64,000 nt of DNA, from the NCBI GenBank assembly GCA_022560025.1, contig JAFISE010000079.1:41626-105625 (forward strand), given 5' to 3'. The position numbers and the translations under genes are program-made. Source of the DNA: Stagonosporopsis chrysanthemi (Eukaryota > Ascomycota > Dothideomycetes > Pleosporales > Didymellaceae). Below, piece after piece: positions 55,403 to 64,000 of the stretch (position 1 is the stretch's first letter; each line of letters opens with the position of its first letter). The notes beneath the pieces are model-generated. The model saw only the letters and a list, made by a program, of their open reading frames with translations. It ran no database searches and was not told where the DNA came from.

Positions 55403-55975
55403 GTTACCCGGCGATGGCCGATTTGGAGAGATTGTATGATACATAGAGATTCACGAACGCAATGACTGGCGTTCTTGCAACCTTGGGAACATCTTTGGCT
55501 AGCGTATTTGGGACTTGAGCGGGCTCATTTTGCTTTCGCAGTAGGAACTGCATGTGCATCTGTTGTTTTAGAGAATGGCTATATTCTTGGTATTTCGTCA
55601 TAGGGTCCGCGCAGCTATGTTGTAGCGTTGAAGGCGTTTGAATTTCTATTTATCCCATTCTTAAAGAGTTCGCAGCGCAAGATTAGCAGCTCTTAGACAT
55701 TCTTTTATTAGCTTTCATAAGCAACAGCACATTTCGCAATCGATATACTGTCGCAGACAGGATTCACTCGCCGCAGAATTTTTATCCTTACTAAACTTCT
55801 ATCATAGCGTCCGTTTGTGTAATGTGCTTGTACTGTCCTAGCTTGGTTGCAAACATAGGTGAAAGCTAGCTTGTCATGTTTTCACTTCACAGTTGCTTGC
55901 ACACGACATACATAATCTGCGGCCAGGACCCAAACTGCAGCTCCACATTAGCGAAGAGAAACACGCAACTCAGTC
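55403..55975. other. Intergenic
   Basis: 3' flank of the zinc-finger gene and promoter of the orphan membrane protein; no gene recognised. Confidence 0.65.
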
Positions 55976-57025
55976 ATGCCTTTCTCAACTACTCCAGTGC
56001 GCGAGCCTTCCTGCCCTATTGATCCACGTCCCACACCAGCATCTATCCTGACCTCCAGCACTCCACCTGCAACCTCCAACGAGCCGCCTCAAGACCCTTC
56101 ACCTCCAACAACACCAATACCACCACCGCCCCAAATGCCAAATGCCACATCCCGGATCCGCATCCGCAACATTGGCGACCTCATGACCTTCGCCAACAAT
56201 AACCGCAGCGCCTTGATTGCAGGGCCACTGTGCTGCATCGCCATCGCCGCATTGATCGAGGACCCGTCATGTCTCCCACAGCTAGATCAGCTTGAGAACG
56301 GTCTAGTCGGCGCTTTGTACGCGAGCGGTGTTGTGTGTCTATTGCTGTTGCTGGACTGGGAGGACGAGCGGTTTGAAGGCGCGTGGACGAGGGTGGGAGG
56401 GTGGGTGTTTGGTCAGGTTTGGCGTGAAGGAGAGGAGGAGGCGGATGTGGAGGGTACAACAATGTTCGATGAGGAGGGAGGGTCGGTGTTTGTGCTTGGT
56501 GAGCTGGAGGCGGAGACTGAGAATGGGTCTGAGTCGGAGCAGGAAGATCCTACAATGCAGATACAGGAGCGTGACTCTGCTGGCGAAGCTGCGGCTGGAG
56601 CAGTGGAGTCTGGTCTGAACGCTACGCCCAGTTCTATCACTTCGCAGGACACGCCGGGTCGCTTGCCTAGGCTCAACCGCCCTCCCCGACCGCTCTACCG
56701 CACATCAAGATCCTCCACCTCAGCCCCGCGCGTAGACCGCACTCCCCACAGCTCCTCGTCGGCAAACTCTCCTCTGTATCCAGGAGACTACCATGCATCT
56801 GGTTTACTGGGTCCGTCGCCCATCCCCTCAAGTCACGCTACGCCGGAGTGGAAGCACTTCACTGGACAGGGGTTTTGGGAACACCAACAGAAGATCGATG
56901 ACGTGAATAGAATGTTGCATCTGGGGAAGAGTAAGGCGGGTGTAGAGGAAATAGAGAAGGAGGGTGGCAAGATGGACGAGGCAGATCAGGAGGAGGGGGA
57001 CCAGAGTGAGTGGGAACTGTTGTGA
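55976..57025 (+). CDS. Orphan two-TM protein with acidic and Ser/Arg regions
   Basis: Single exon, 349 aa, not recognised. Layout: a Pro/Thr/Ser-rich N-terminus (about 1-55, PPPPQMPNATSR); RIRIRNIGDLMTFANNNRSA; a hydrophobic segment (ALIAGPLCCIAIAALI, about 78-94); a second one (GLVGALYASGVVCLLLLLDW, about 108-127); a short aromatic stretch (WTRVGGWVFGQVW); an acidic block with ESEQED; a Pro/Arg/Ser-rich part (RLPRLNRPPRPLYRTSRSS); and a C-terminal WKHFTGQGFWEHQQKIDDVN helix with an acidic end. Two TM helices joined by a short loop suggest a membrane hairpin. The conserved-looking C-terminal WKHF block may be an interaction motif. Its single clean ORF and promoter spacing support a real gene. 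Confidence 0.7.
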   Translation: MPFSTTPVREPSCPIDPRPTPASILTSSTPPATSNEPPQDPSPPTTPIPPPPQMPNATSRIRIRNIGDLMTFANNNRSALIAGPLCCIAIAALIEDPSCLPQLDQLENGLVGALYASGVVCLLLLLDWEDERFEGAWTRVGGWVFGQVWREGEEEADVEGTTMFDEEGGSVFVLGELEAETENGSESEQEDPTMQIQERDSAGEAAAGAVESGLNATPSSITSQDTPGRLPRLNRPPRPLYRTSRSSTSAPRVDRTPHSSSSANSPLYPGDYHASGLLGPSPIPSSHATPEWKHFTGQGFWEHQQKIDDVNRMLHLGKSKAGVEEIEKEGGKMDEADQEEGDQSEWELL

Positions 57026-57552
57026 TCCTTTGATTCTACGCATGCGCTCGACCTTTGCATTTGAGAGCACAACAAATAAAAACATGAAATTTAATAGCAG
57101 ATGTATGGTCTTCTCATGTTGCCTTTTTGTGACGCCAAGTAGGCAGTTTGTGTTGACAAGCTAGTGCTACATTAGACTCTGTGGTTTATCGCACTCGTAC
57201 CAAGAATGCTCAAGTTAGGGGTGTTCCACAATCGTGTCAGAGTCATCGGTTCGAATGGTCTTAAGCTTCCGTTTTGTGTGAAGGAGTTCTTCCTCGATTG
57301 CAGGATACGTGAGCGCGGGGTTCACTTGTGAGCTGTACGGGATTTGCAAGGATTTCAAAGGTTTTTGCAGTGCTCCTAATCGGACGTGCTCTAGCTGCAG
57401 TGTGGAGTTACTCCGTAGCAACTTCTTCACAACTCATACCATTCGACTGACAGGTGCAAACCCGGTTAAACCGTAGGGTGTCTTTATTTCGAACCTCTCG
57501 ATGCACTTCCTCCTTTCCCTATTATCACCTAAAACATATCTTCATAGCCTGC
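57026..57552. other. Convergent intergenic region
   Basis: 3' flanks of the orphan gene and the P450; no gene recognised. Confidence 0.65.
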
Positions 57553-59139
57553 TCATTCTATAAATCTTACCTTCACCTCTCGTGCTGGCTGCAACACAAT
57601 ATCCGCATGCAGTCCCGGGTGCTCCCCATCCATCAGGTTCTCGATTCTCGAAAACCGCTGCAACAACCGCACCAATGTGAATGCCATTTCAGTAATAGCG
57701 AACTGCTGGCCAACGCATATCCTCGGCCCGCCGTTGAACGGAATATAAGTCCAAGACTTGGGCGTCCAGCTGTCCCAGCGCCTGAAAGCGTTAGCCACCT
57801 CCGCACCTCAACACGTAGAGAAAAGCACTTACTCGGGGACAAAGTTATCTGGATCCGCAAAACCGGTCTCAGGACCTGGGTAAAGGTCCTTCCTACGCTG
57901 CATAACAAGCGTACTATATCCAATGGCTGTCCCAGCCAGGATACCAACCGGTTGATCGCCACGCGGCCCGCCTCCCGTCGGGAGCGTTGTGTCCTTGAGC
58001 GCCATACGGATATTGTACGGCACGACCGGGTAGAGACGTAGTGTCTCGTTCAGCACGTGCTGCAGGTACCGCATATCCTTGAGGTGCTGATATGTCGGTA
58101 TCGCGGCCGTGCCAACCGTATCCAGGATCTCCTGGCGCAGTTTAGAGGTCATGCTGGGCGACAGGGAGAGATGATAGATCGCCCAGGTCAGGGTGCAGGC
58201 TGTTGTGTCGCGGCCGGCGAGCAGGACGGAGACGAGTTGGTCGCGCAGCATCTGCCGGTCGCGAGTATAGCCTGCGATGGCGTGCAGGAAAGTGTAGCCA
58301 GAGTCGTGGTTGCTCTTTTCGTTCAGTTCTTCGGGGGAGAGGGCAAGGGCGCGGTCGATATACATGCTCACGAACTTGTCGATAGTGGCGATGCTGTCGT
58401 AGAAGCCCATCCTCTTCCGCGGGACGGCCCAGTTTAGTGGCCCCACGCGTGCAACGATAGACTGTACGCGCTGGGCGGTGTAGAATGCATCAGCAAAATC
58501 TGTCTGCGGATGGTGCAGTGAGTCTACGCTGGCGCCGAGTAGGAAATGTGTTGCAGCGTCGAGCGTAAAGCGGAACATCATATCCAAAGTATCAACTGAC
58601 TCGCTACCAGCAAGCTTAGAAATCAAAACTTGTGCGTGGGTCTCGAAGATGTCGATATCTGATAGACGGTCCTTGATGAATTGGGGCCTGATGAGCTGAC
58701 GGGAGTTGTGCCAGAGCGTTCCATCCGTGGTGAAGATTCCGTTGCCCAGGAACGTGTGCCAATCTTGTCTGAACTTCTCGCCCTTTCCGTAATCCTTGAA
58801 TTGCGTTGCGAGGATGGCTTTGATATTTTCAGGCTCCGCAGTCAGAATAACTCTCTCTCCTATACCGGCTTCGATGGTGTATTGACCTGGCCCGGCCCAT
58901 TTGTTGAACATCCGGATCCACATGTCCAGAGTTTGGTCTGACAGGGCACATGTGACCACTTCGTATGCTATGTCCAATCCCAGCGGCATATACGCTTTCC
59001 TCACGGGTGCCCGGGCACCGAGCTTGCGTATCCTGGCATTGACATTGATCGACTTCACGACTCTATAGCCGAGATACAGTATGGTCAGGCATCCGAGAAG
59101 ATACGGAGTGGACAGTTGGGCAGGTAAAACATTAGCCAT
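57553..59139 (-). CDS. Cytochrome P450, CYP52-like
   Basis: ER membrane monooxygenase. The CYP52 family hydroxylates n-alkanes and fatty acids at the end carbon. Exons 59139-57833 and 57781-57553 (51-bp intron, donor GTAAGT, branch GGCTAAC, acceptor TTTCAG) give 511 aa. An N-terminal anchor (LLGCLTILYLGYRVV) is followed by the usual landmarks: GNGIFTTDGTLWHNSRQLIR, I-helix LLAGRDTTACTLTW, K-helix ETLRLYP, the PERW motif formed by the splice (NFVPE-RWDSW), and the haem loop FNGGPRICVGQQFA with Cys458. AGRDTTA and the haem loop are the CYP52/CYP539-group signs. Exact family and substrate cannot be set without comparison. It is head-to-head with the hexosaminidase gene at 1.17 kb distance. Confidence 0.92.
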
Positions 59140-60309
59140 GGCTGGCGTATCGAAAAGTGTCTTTCTGAATTTTAGACCTCAATATCGTCCAGCAGCGTTG
59201 ACGTCCATCGGAAAGCAAGTCAAACAGAGACAAAGCCAGGGTATATGTATCCAGCTTCGCATTGTTGCACTAGTCTAGTGAATCTTGGAATTCTCGCGGC
59301 CCGCCCACGCTTCCGTCACGCTGTACTAAACACTGTGAGCCGGCACGTTCGACTGTGCCGCGGCGCCCAATCAAACCTTCGCTAACACAACTCTAACGTT
59401 CATCCAAACCTTGCGAACATCGTCGCAGCTTCATGTGCAAGACCTCGGTATCTCAGATCCAGCACTCGAGTCGTAAGACATGCTTTATACGAAGTGGTTG
59501 CCAATCCCGCGCACCGTATTCGCGCTCGAGTGCCCTGGAAGCCTGTTTCGAAAAGCGGGGAAATGCTGGAGTGTGATCGTGTGAAGCGTGCGCGGGCGAG
59601 GGATGTGCTAACGGATGTCTTGGGTTTCCTGTGTCCGAGAGCCAATCAGAATGGCGGCGGTTGACGGCTTTCGGGAAATGCGGGCTCCATTGGGGAATTT
59701 GCACGATCGCGCTGGTGTTGGGCATAGCAGGTGTTTTGCTACGGAGACGACTTGTGTGGAGACGAGTTGTAACTGAGCTGGTCGTGCGACTGTGGATGTG
59801 CTATATGAAAAAGCTTCGAGCGTTGTCAGTCTCCTGCAGTCAGCCCTGACACTTAGTATTTGTCACTTGTAGCACATGTGCCTAATGTGCTGTACTTGCA
59901 TATAGCACAAGCTATGTCCATAGTCTTATCTAGGAATGATCGTTGAACATTGAGGATGCTGAAGTCATGATCGTACCCTCTGTCAGGAGATATTGTAGCA
60001 GCCCCACATTGACCCCGCAACGCTGAGTCTCCATGCGATCATGGAGGTCCAACCAACTCTAGGCCATTCATGGGTAACAACGCTGAGATTTTCTGCTGAT
60101 ACATCACCAAAAATGATCTGAGCTTCATTGGCCTTGTGTAGACCAACACGTCAGCTCGTCGAATCTGTATTTCCTTGCGCCAGCTTCATTCCAGCATCTC
60201 CATCCCATGTTCATTCCAGCTCCCGTCTGCAGCATCATACATAATCTTCTGTCATTCGCAATCTTTCTTGACGTTTCCTCATAGTACTGCCATCAGATCA
60301 TATGTCAGC
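59140..60309. other. Divergent intergenic region
   Basis: Promoters of the P450 and the hexosaminidase. The frame is open upstream of the hexosaminidase ATG but has no other ATG start. No other gene is recognised. Confidence 0.65.
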
Positions 60310-62178
60310 ATGAAGCTGCTCCTCTTAGCACCTCATCTCATAGCTTCCTCACTGGCCCTCTGGCCAATCCCCAAGTCCTACACACACGGAGATAAAGTAC
60401 TGTGGATACAGAAAGACGTCCCCTTCTACTGGTACAACGCTGGCGCACGAAATGTAGATTACCACCCCGACCAAGCTGCTTTTCTTTTTGCGTCCAATTC
60501 TAACACCGATTTCGATCATCAGGGCCATGCTGGCGAGTTAAGCCTACATAGGCGTTACATACAGCCTTTCGAGGACCACACCCGCGCGAGAGAAACCAGC
60601 GGAGTCTCTGGCGATGACATCGTTGATTTCGCTATTCGATCAGCTTGGAAGACAGTCTTTGAGCAGGGATTTTACCCATGGAAATTTCATTCGCGGAATT
60701 GGGATGAGCCCGCGCAGGCAAAGGGAGCGAAGCATGTTGACCGTGTCGATATTCGCCTTCTTGTGCCCGAGTCTGGAGATGTCGCAAGAGCACTGGTGGG
60801 AGACGTGGACGAGTCATATACACTCGAGCTGACAGAAGAGGGCATTGCGACAATAGCCGCAAATAGCAGTGTTGGAATTGCTCGAGGCTTGACAACCTTC
60901 ACACAGCTCTTCTTCCAGCACTCTGACAGCGAACATGTGTACACGGTCCAGGCCCCTGTCACGATACGAGATGAACCGCAGTTTGAACACCGAGGCATCA
61001 ACCTTGATGTATCGAGAAACTTCATCCCTGTTCTGGATATCAAGCGTCAGATAGATGCCGCTGCCTATACCAAGATGAATCGCCTGCATCTCCATGCTAC
61101 CGACTCGCAGTCCTGGCCGCTTGAGATTCCTTCGCTGCCCGATCTTGCCCGCAAAGGAGCCTATCGTCCGAATCTGGTATACACTGCTGCCGACTTTACG
61201 GATCTACAACAGCACGCAGCACTCCAAGGCGTTCAACTGATTACCGAAATCGACATGCCGGGCCACACATCCAGTATTTGGTATTCCCAACCAGAGCTTA
61301 TTGCTGCATACAACAAACAGCCAAACTGGGACACGTATGCGGCCGAGCCTCCGTCAGGCACTCTCAAGCTGAACTCGACCGCGGTGGACAAGTTCTTGGA
61401 CATGCTTTTTGAAGACCTCATGCCGAGAATTGCACCGTTCGCAGCGTACTTCCACACAGGTGGCGACGAAGTAAATCTCAACGCGTATACTTTGGACGAC
61501 ACTGTCAAGTCGAGTGATCCGGAGGTCCTGCAACCGCTCATGCAAGCCTTTGTGTCTGCGAACCACGACCGCGTCAGGTCAGCCGGGCTCACGCCTATGG
61601 TCTGGGAAGAGATGCTCCTGACCTGGAACCTGACTCTGGGCGACGACGTCATTGTGCAGAGCTGGCAGAGCGACGAAGCAGTCCTTCAGATTGTGGAGTC
61701 GGGCCATAAAGCACTGGTGGGGAACTACAAATACTGGTACCTTGACTGTGGTAAAGGACAATGGCTCGACTTTGCTCCAGGAGGTCCGGCGAGAGATGCT
61801 TGGCCGTACAACGACTACTGTGCGCCTTTCCACAACTGGCGTCTCATCTATTCGAAAGATCCCTACGAAGGCGTGCCTGAGCACTTACAGCACCTGGTCA
61901 TTGGAGGAGAGGTGCACATGTGGGGCGAACAGACAGATGTGGTCAACCTCGAGCCTATGTTGTGGCCGCGTGCAGCAGCAGCTGCAGAAGTACTGTGGAG
62001 TGGTGCCAAGGATGGCGAAGGCCAGAATCGAAGCCAGATTGACGCTAGCCCTAGGCTGAGTGATTTGCGAGAGAGGTTGGTAGCGAAGGGTGTAAGAGCT
62101 GAACCAGTGCGCATGCCATACTGTGAAATGGAGTCGAACGGGAACAAAAACCCGCAGTGTCAGCTGGGGTTGATATAG
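60310..62178 (+). CDS. Secreted beta-N-acetylhexosaminidase (GH20)
   Basis: Extracellular enzyme that removes terminal GlcNAc from chitin oligomers and glycans. Single exon, 622 aa from MKLLLLAPHLIASSLALW, a clear signal peptide. The N-terminal GH20b-type domain is followed by the catalytic barrel: HRGINLDVSRNFIPVLDIKR, MNRLHLHATDSQSWPLEIPS, ITEIDMPGHTSS, and the catalytic Asp386-Glu387 pair in FHTGGDEVNLN. Substrate-contact parts are PMVWEEMLLTWN, VQSWQSDEAV and GGEVHMWGEQTD, then WPRAAAAAEVLWSG. Several N-x-S/T sites suggest glycosylation. Its stop lies 149 bp from the GPN3 stop on the other strand. Confidence 0.96.
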   Translation: MKLLLLAPHLIASSLALWPIPKSYTHGDKVLWIQKDVPFYWYNAGARNVDYHPDQAAFLFASNSNTDFDHQGHAGELSLHRRYIQPFEDHTRARETSGVSGDDIVDFAIRSAWKTVFEQGFYPWKFHSRNWDEPAQAKGAKHVDRVDIRLLVPESGDVARALVGDVDESYTLELTEEGIATIAANSSVGIARGLTTFTQLFFQHSDSEHVYTVQAPVTIRDEPQFEHRGINLDVSRNFIPVLDIKRQIDAAAYTKMNRLHLHATDSQSWPLEIPSLPDLARKGAYRPNLVYTAADFTDLQQHAALQGVQLITEIDMPGHTSSIWYSQPELIAAYNKQPNWDTYAAEPPSGTLKLNSTAVDKFLDMLFEDLMPRIAPFAAYFHTGGDEVNLNAYTLDDTVKSSDPEVLQPLMQAFVSANHDRVRSAGLTPMVWEEMLLTWNLTLGDDVIVQSWQSDEAVLQIVESGHKALVGNYKYWYLDCGKGQWLDFAPGGPARDAWPYNDYCAPFHNWRLIYSKDPYEGVPEHLQHLVIGGEVHMWGEQTDVVNLEPMLWPRAAAAAEVLWSGAKDGEGQNRSQIDASPRLSDLRERLVAKGVRAEPVRMPYCEMESNGNKNPQCQLGLI

Positions 62179-62327
62179 AAAACGAAGCACGGAAGTGTTG
62201 CAGCTGAAAGTTGAATTTGGGTATCGTAGCTCCTGCCATCTCCCTGTATAACCGTCACGCCGTCTAATGGTCCCAAACATGTCGTGCCAGAACGCCTTGA
62301 ATGCAAATGCTCGCCAGTATGTTCCTC

Positions 62328-63256
62328 CTACTCTTCCATTTCAGCCTCTTTTGGCTCTTTGGGTTCTTGCGCCTCGTGGAATTGAATAGCATCGTCGATG
62401 TAGCTCAGCACCGCACCGAGGCTGTCCTCGTCCTGCACATCGAGCTTCAGATACGACACCATGCTGAAGTCGTCAATCAGCTGTGCCACAGCCTTATTAA
62501 GCTTGTGGAACGCTGAGCCGCTCATCAGGCTCTCTGTTGTCGCCGGATCTCTGTATTTCCTATTGTCCTCTTCGTCTGTTGTCCTACGTGACGGATCGTC
62601 CTCGATAAGATCAGCGTCGACCTGCACGAAGCGCTTCAGCTCGCGTTTCGCGACCTGACCCTTGACAAGGTCCATCTTGCTCAGGATATTGATGTGCGGC
62701 ATTTCGAGCATCATCATAGCGCTCATAGCTGACAATGTGCCGGAAAAGAACTTTGGACGATCGACGACGAAAGTAGCTTCGAGGAGGTATGCGGCGCACA
62801 TGCGGATGTTCAGACTGCCATTCATGAGAGTCTTGACTAGGCCGGGCAGAATCGGTACATGTGTGTACAGTTCGATCTGTCCGGGCATATCGAACACAAT
62901 CAGATAGTCCTCGGTGACTTCTTCGAGCGGGTCTGTCAGGAAGTCGAGATTCTCCATCAAGAACTCGAAGCAGTATATGAGGCCGCCGTTGGGGCCGAGG
63001 CTCATCTCCTCCATGACATCTTCCAAGCTGATCAAGTCTTTGATATCGAGATCAGGCTCAAAGGCAAAGTCTTCAGCGGCGGGGTCGAGGTTCACGTAGA
63101 AACAAGGGCGCTTGTTGTTTTGGAGATGCTGGATGAGGCCGGTGCAGAAGGTGGACTTGCCGGCGCCCGCTGGGCCCTGTGACTTGTCAGCATGTAGCTG
63201 CATTTCAGCCGACCAGGTCCTTCTCTTACCATCACCAATGTACCAAACTTGCTCAT
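62328..63256 (-). CDS. GPN3: GPN-loop GTPase 3
   Basis: Small GTPase that helps nuclear import and assembly of RNA polymerase II, acting with GPN1. Exons 63256-63230 (27 bases) and 63176-62328 give 291 aa; the intron is 53 bp (donor GTAAGA, acceptor GTCACAG). The junction MSKFGTLVM-GPAGAGKST restores the P-loop (residues 10-18). The GPN motif is at 70-72 (SLGPNGGLIYCFEF), the G3 region is VFDMPGQIELYTH, and the G4-like region is NILSKMDLVKG. The C-terminus is acidic (EAQEPKEPKEAEMEE). The intact GPN tripeptide and length fit GPN3. It is divergent from the SAM synthetase gene over 417 bp. Confidence 0.96.
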
Positions 63257-63673
63257 GGCTGCAGTTGAGTGGAATCGCGAGGTTGCGTCACCGATGCAGC
63301 GGTCGCGATCTACGGCGACTTCTTTTCTGCCGCAAAGGCGCAAAGGCGGTCTGAGACGTGGAAGGCGGGTTATCAATGGTGGGGCAAAGGGGAACGTGGT
63401 CTGTTAGGGTTTCAGGGCGGTGAACGTAAGTTGCACATGCTGCTCATTGGCTCCCCACCCTCAATGGTGTGCTACGGCTAGCCGTACTCGGCGCGCGGCT
63501 TAGGCGGTGGTGGGAGGGCACGTTGAAAACTTCGGCAGATTGAAACGACTCCGACCTCATAAAGTCGCGCCGGCCCCTCCCTCCTTTTCTCCCACCATCC
63601 TCTCGCCCTCTCGCACATTTCTACGTGGTCGCAAGTCCTAGACTATCTTGTTGCTTCCTCACACACACTCACA
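63257..63673. promoter_or_regulatory. Shared divergent promoter, GPN3 / SAM synthetase
   Basis: 417 bp between two divergent start codons. The plus side has a long pyrimidine-rich tract (about 63575-63620, CCCTCCCTCC-type), common in highly expressed fungal genes. No individual factor site is claimed. Confidence 0.5.
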
Positions 63674-64000
63674 ATGACTGTCCCCAACGGCACCAATGGC
63701 ACTGCGCCCAGCAAGGTACTTTTGTATTCCACCGTGAAAGCCCCGCGTTGTTCTTATCATTGTTCAGGGCAGCACCTTCCTCTTCACCTCCGAGTCTGTT
63801 GGTGAGGGCCACCCCGACAAGATCTGGTATGTCACCGTTCCACCACTCTATCCATAGTGGAGTCTGTGAATATACACATGACGTGTTATATCTTCGACTG
63901 CCCCCACCAAAACCTCAACACCACGTGAGGACACGATGCTGACTCGTCTACAGCGATCAGGTCTCCGATGCCATCCTCGATGCATGCCTCAAGGAGGACC
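63674..64000 (+). CDS. S-adenosylmethionine synthetase, 5' part (truncated by window)
   Basis: Makes S-adenosylmethionine from methionine and ATP in the cytosol. Visible exons are 63674-63715, 63768-63826 and 63954-64000 (continues beyond the window), with introns of 52 and 127 bp (donors GTACTT and GTATGT). The spliced start is MTVPNGTNGTAPSK-GSTFLF, followed by TSESVGEGHPDKICDQVSDA and ILDACLKED. GEGHPDK with its catalytic His/Asp/Lys is the family hallmark. The second intron interrupts the Cys codon just after DKI. The start is the first ATG after the pyrimidine-rich leader. Confidence 0.96.

Noticed and set aside
60175..60309. 45 extra N-terminal codons of the hexosaminidase
   Set aside because: They begin at a TTG and would hide the clear signal peptide starting at 60310.

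Overview
The window is nuclear DNA of a filamentous ascomycete (Pezizomycotina). It has compact genes with few, mostly 46-84 bp introns carrying GTANGT donors, CTAAC-type branch sites and CAG/TAG acceptors. It also has filamentous-fungal families (HET domain, a CAP20-like perilipin, CYP52-type P450, DUF1917). The five-exon CorA-like gene belongs to a type I associate with Dothideomycetes, so that class is the best guess, at moderate confidence. All gene models below were spliced by eye.

Region 1 (1-28.5 kb) is dense with conserved genes: the 3' end of ATG7; a giant coiled-coil protein with about two dozen helical repeats; proteasome lid subunit RPN6; NAD-glutamate dehydrogenase GDH2; an Rtg2-like Ppx/GppA protein; the ER glycolipid scramblase candidate RFT1; a GNAT acetyltransferase; an alpha/beta hydrolase; the rRNA-processing WD40 protein SOF1; ribosomal protein L27; and a CAP20-like lipid-droplet protein.

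Region 2 (28.5-49.6 kb) is gene-sparse and looks accessory. Long stretches have no recognisable gene. They lie between a small Gly-rich protein, a DDHD phospholipase, an F-box-like protein, two intron-bearing tRNA genes, a CorA-like membrane protein, DNA primase PRI1, a DUF1917 protein and a broken HET-domain gene. The most surprising object is here: tRNA-Leu(AAG) at 38321-38481. It has the usual intron next to the anticodon and also a second 49-bp insertion in the D-loop that looks exactly like a spliceosomal intron.

Region 3 (49.6-64 kb) is dense again: allantoinase (purine catabolism), ubiquitin-S27a fusion, an Ace2/Swi5-type zinc-finger factor, an orphan two-TM protein, a CYP52-like P450, a secreted GH20 hexosaminidase, GPN3 GTPase, and the 5' end of S-adenosylmethionine synthetase, cut by the window edge.

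The genes are mostly independent housekeeping units; no biosynthetic cluster or complete mobile element was seen. Four genes (GDH2, SOF1, allantoinase, ACE2-like) contain introns that are multiples of three and free of stops, so an automatic ORF caller would read through them and add 16-28 spurious residues.
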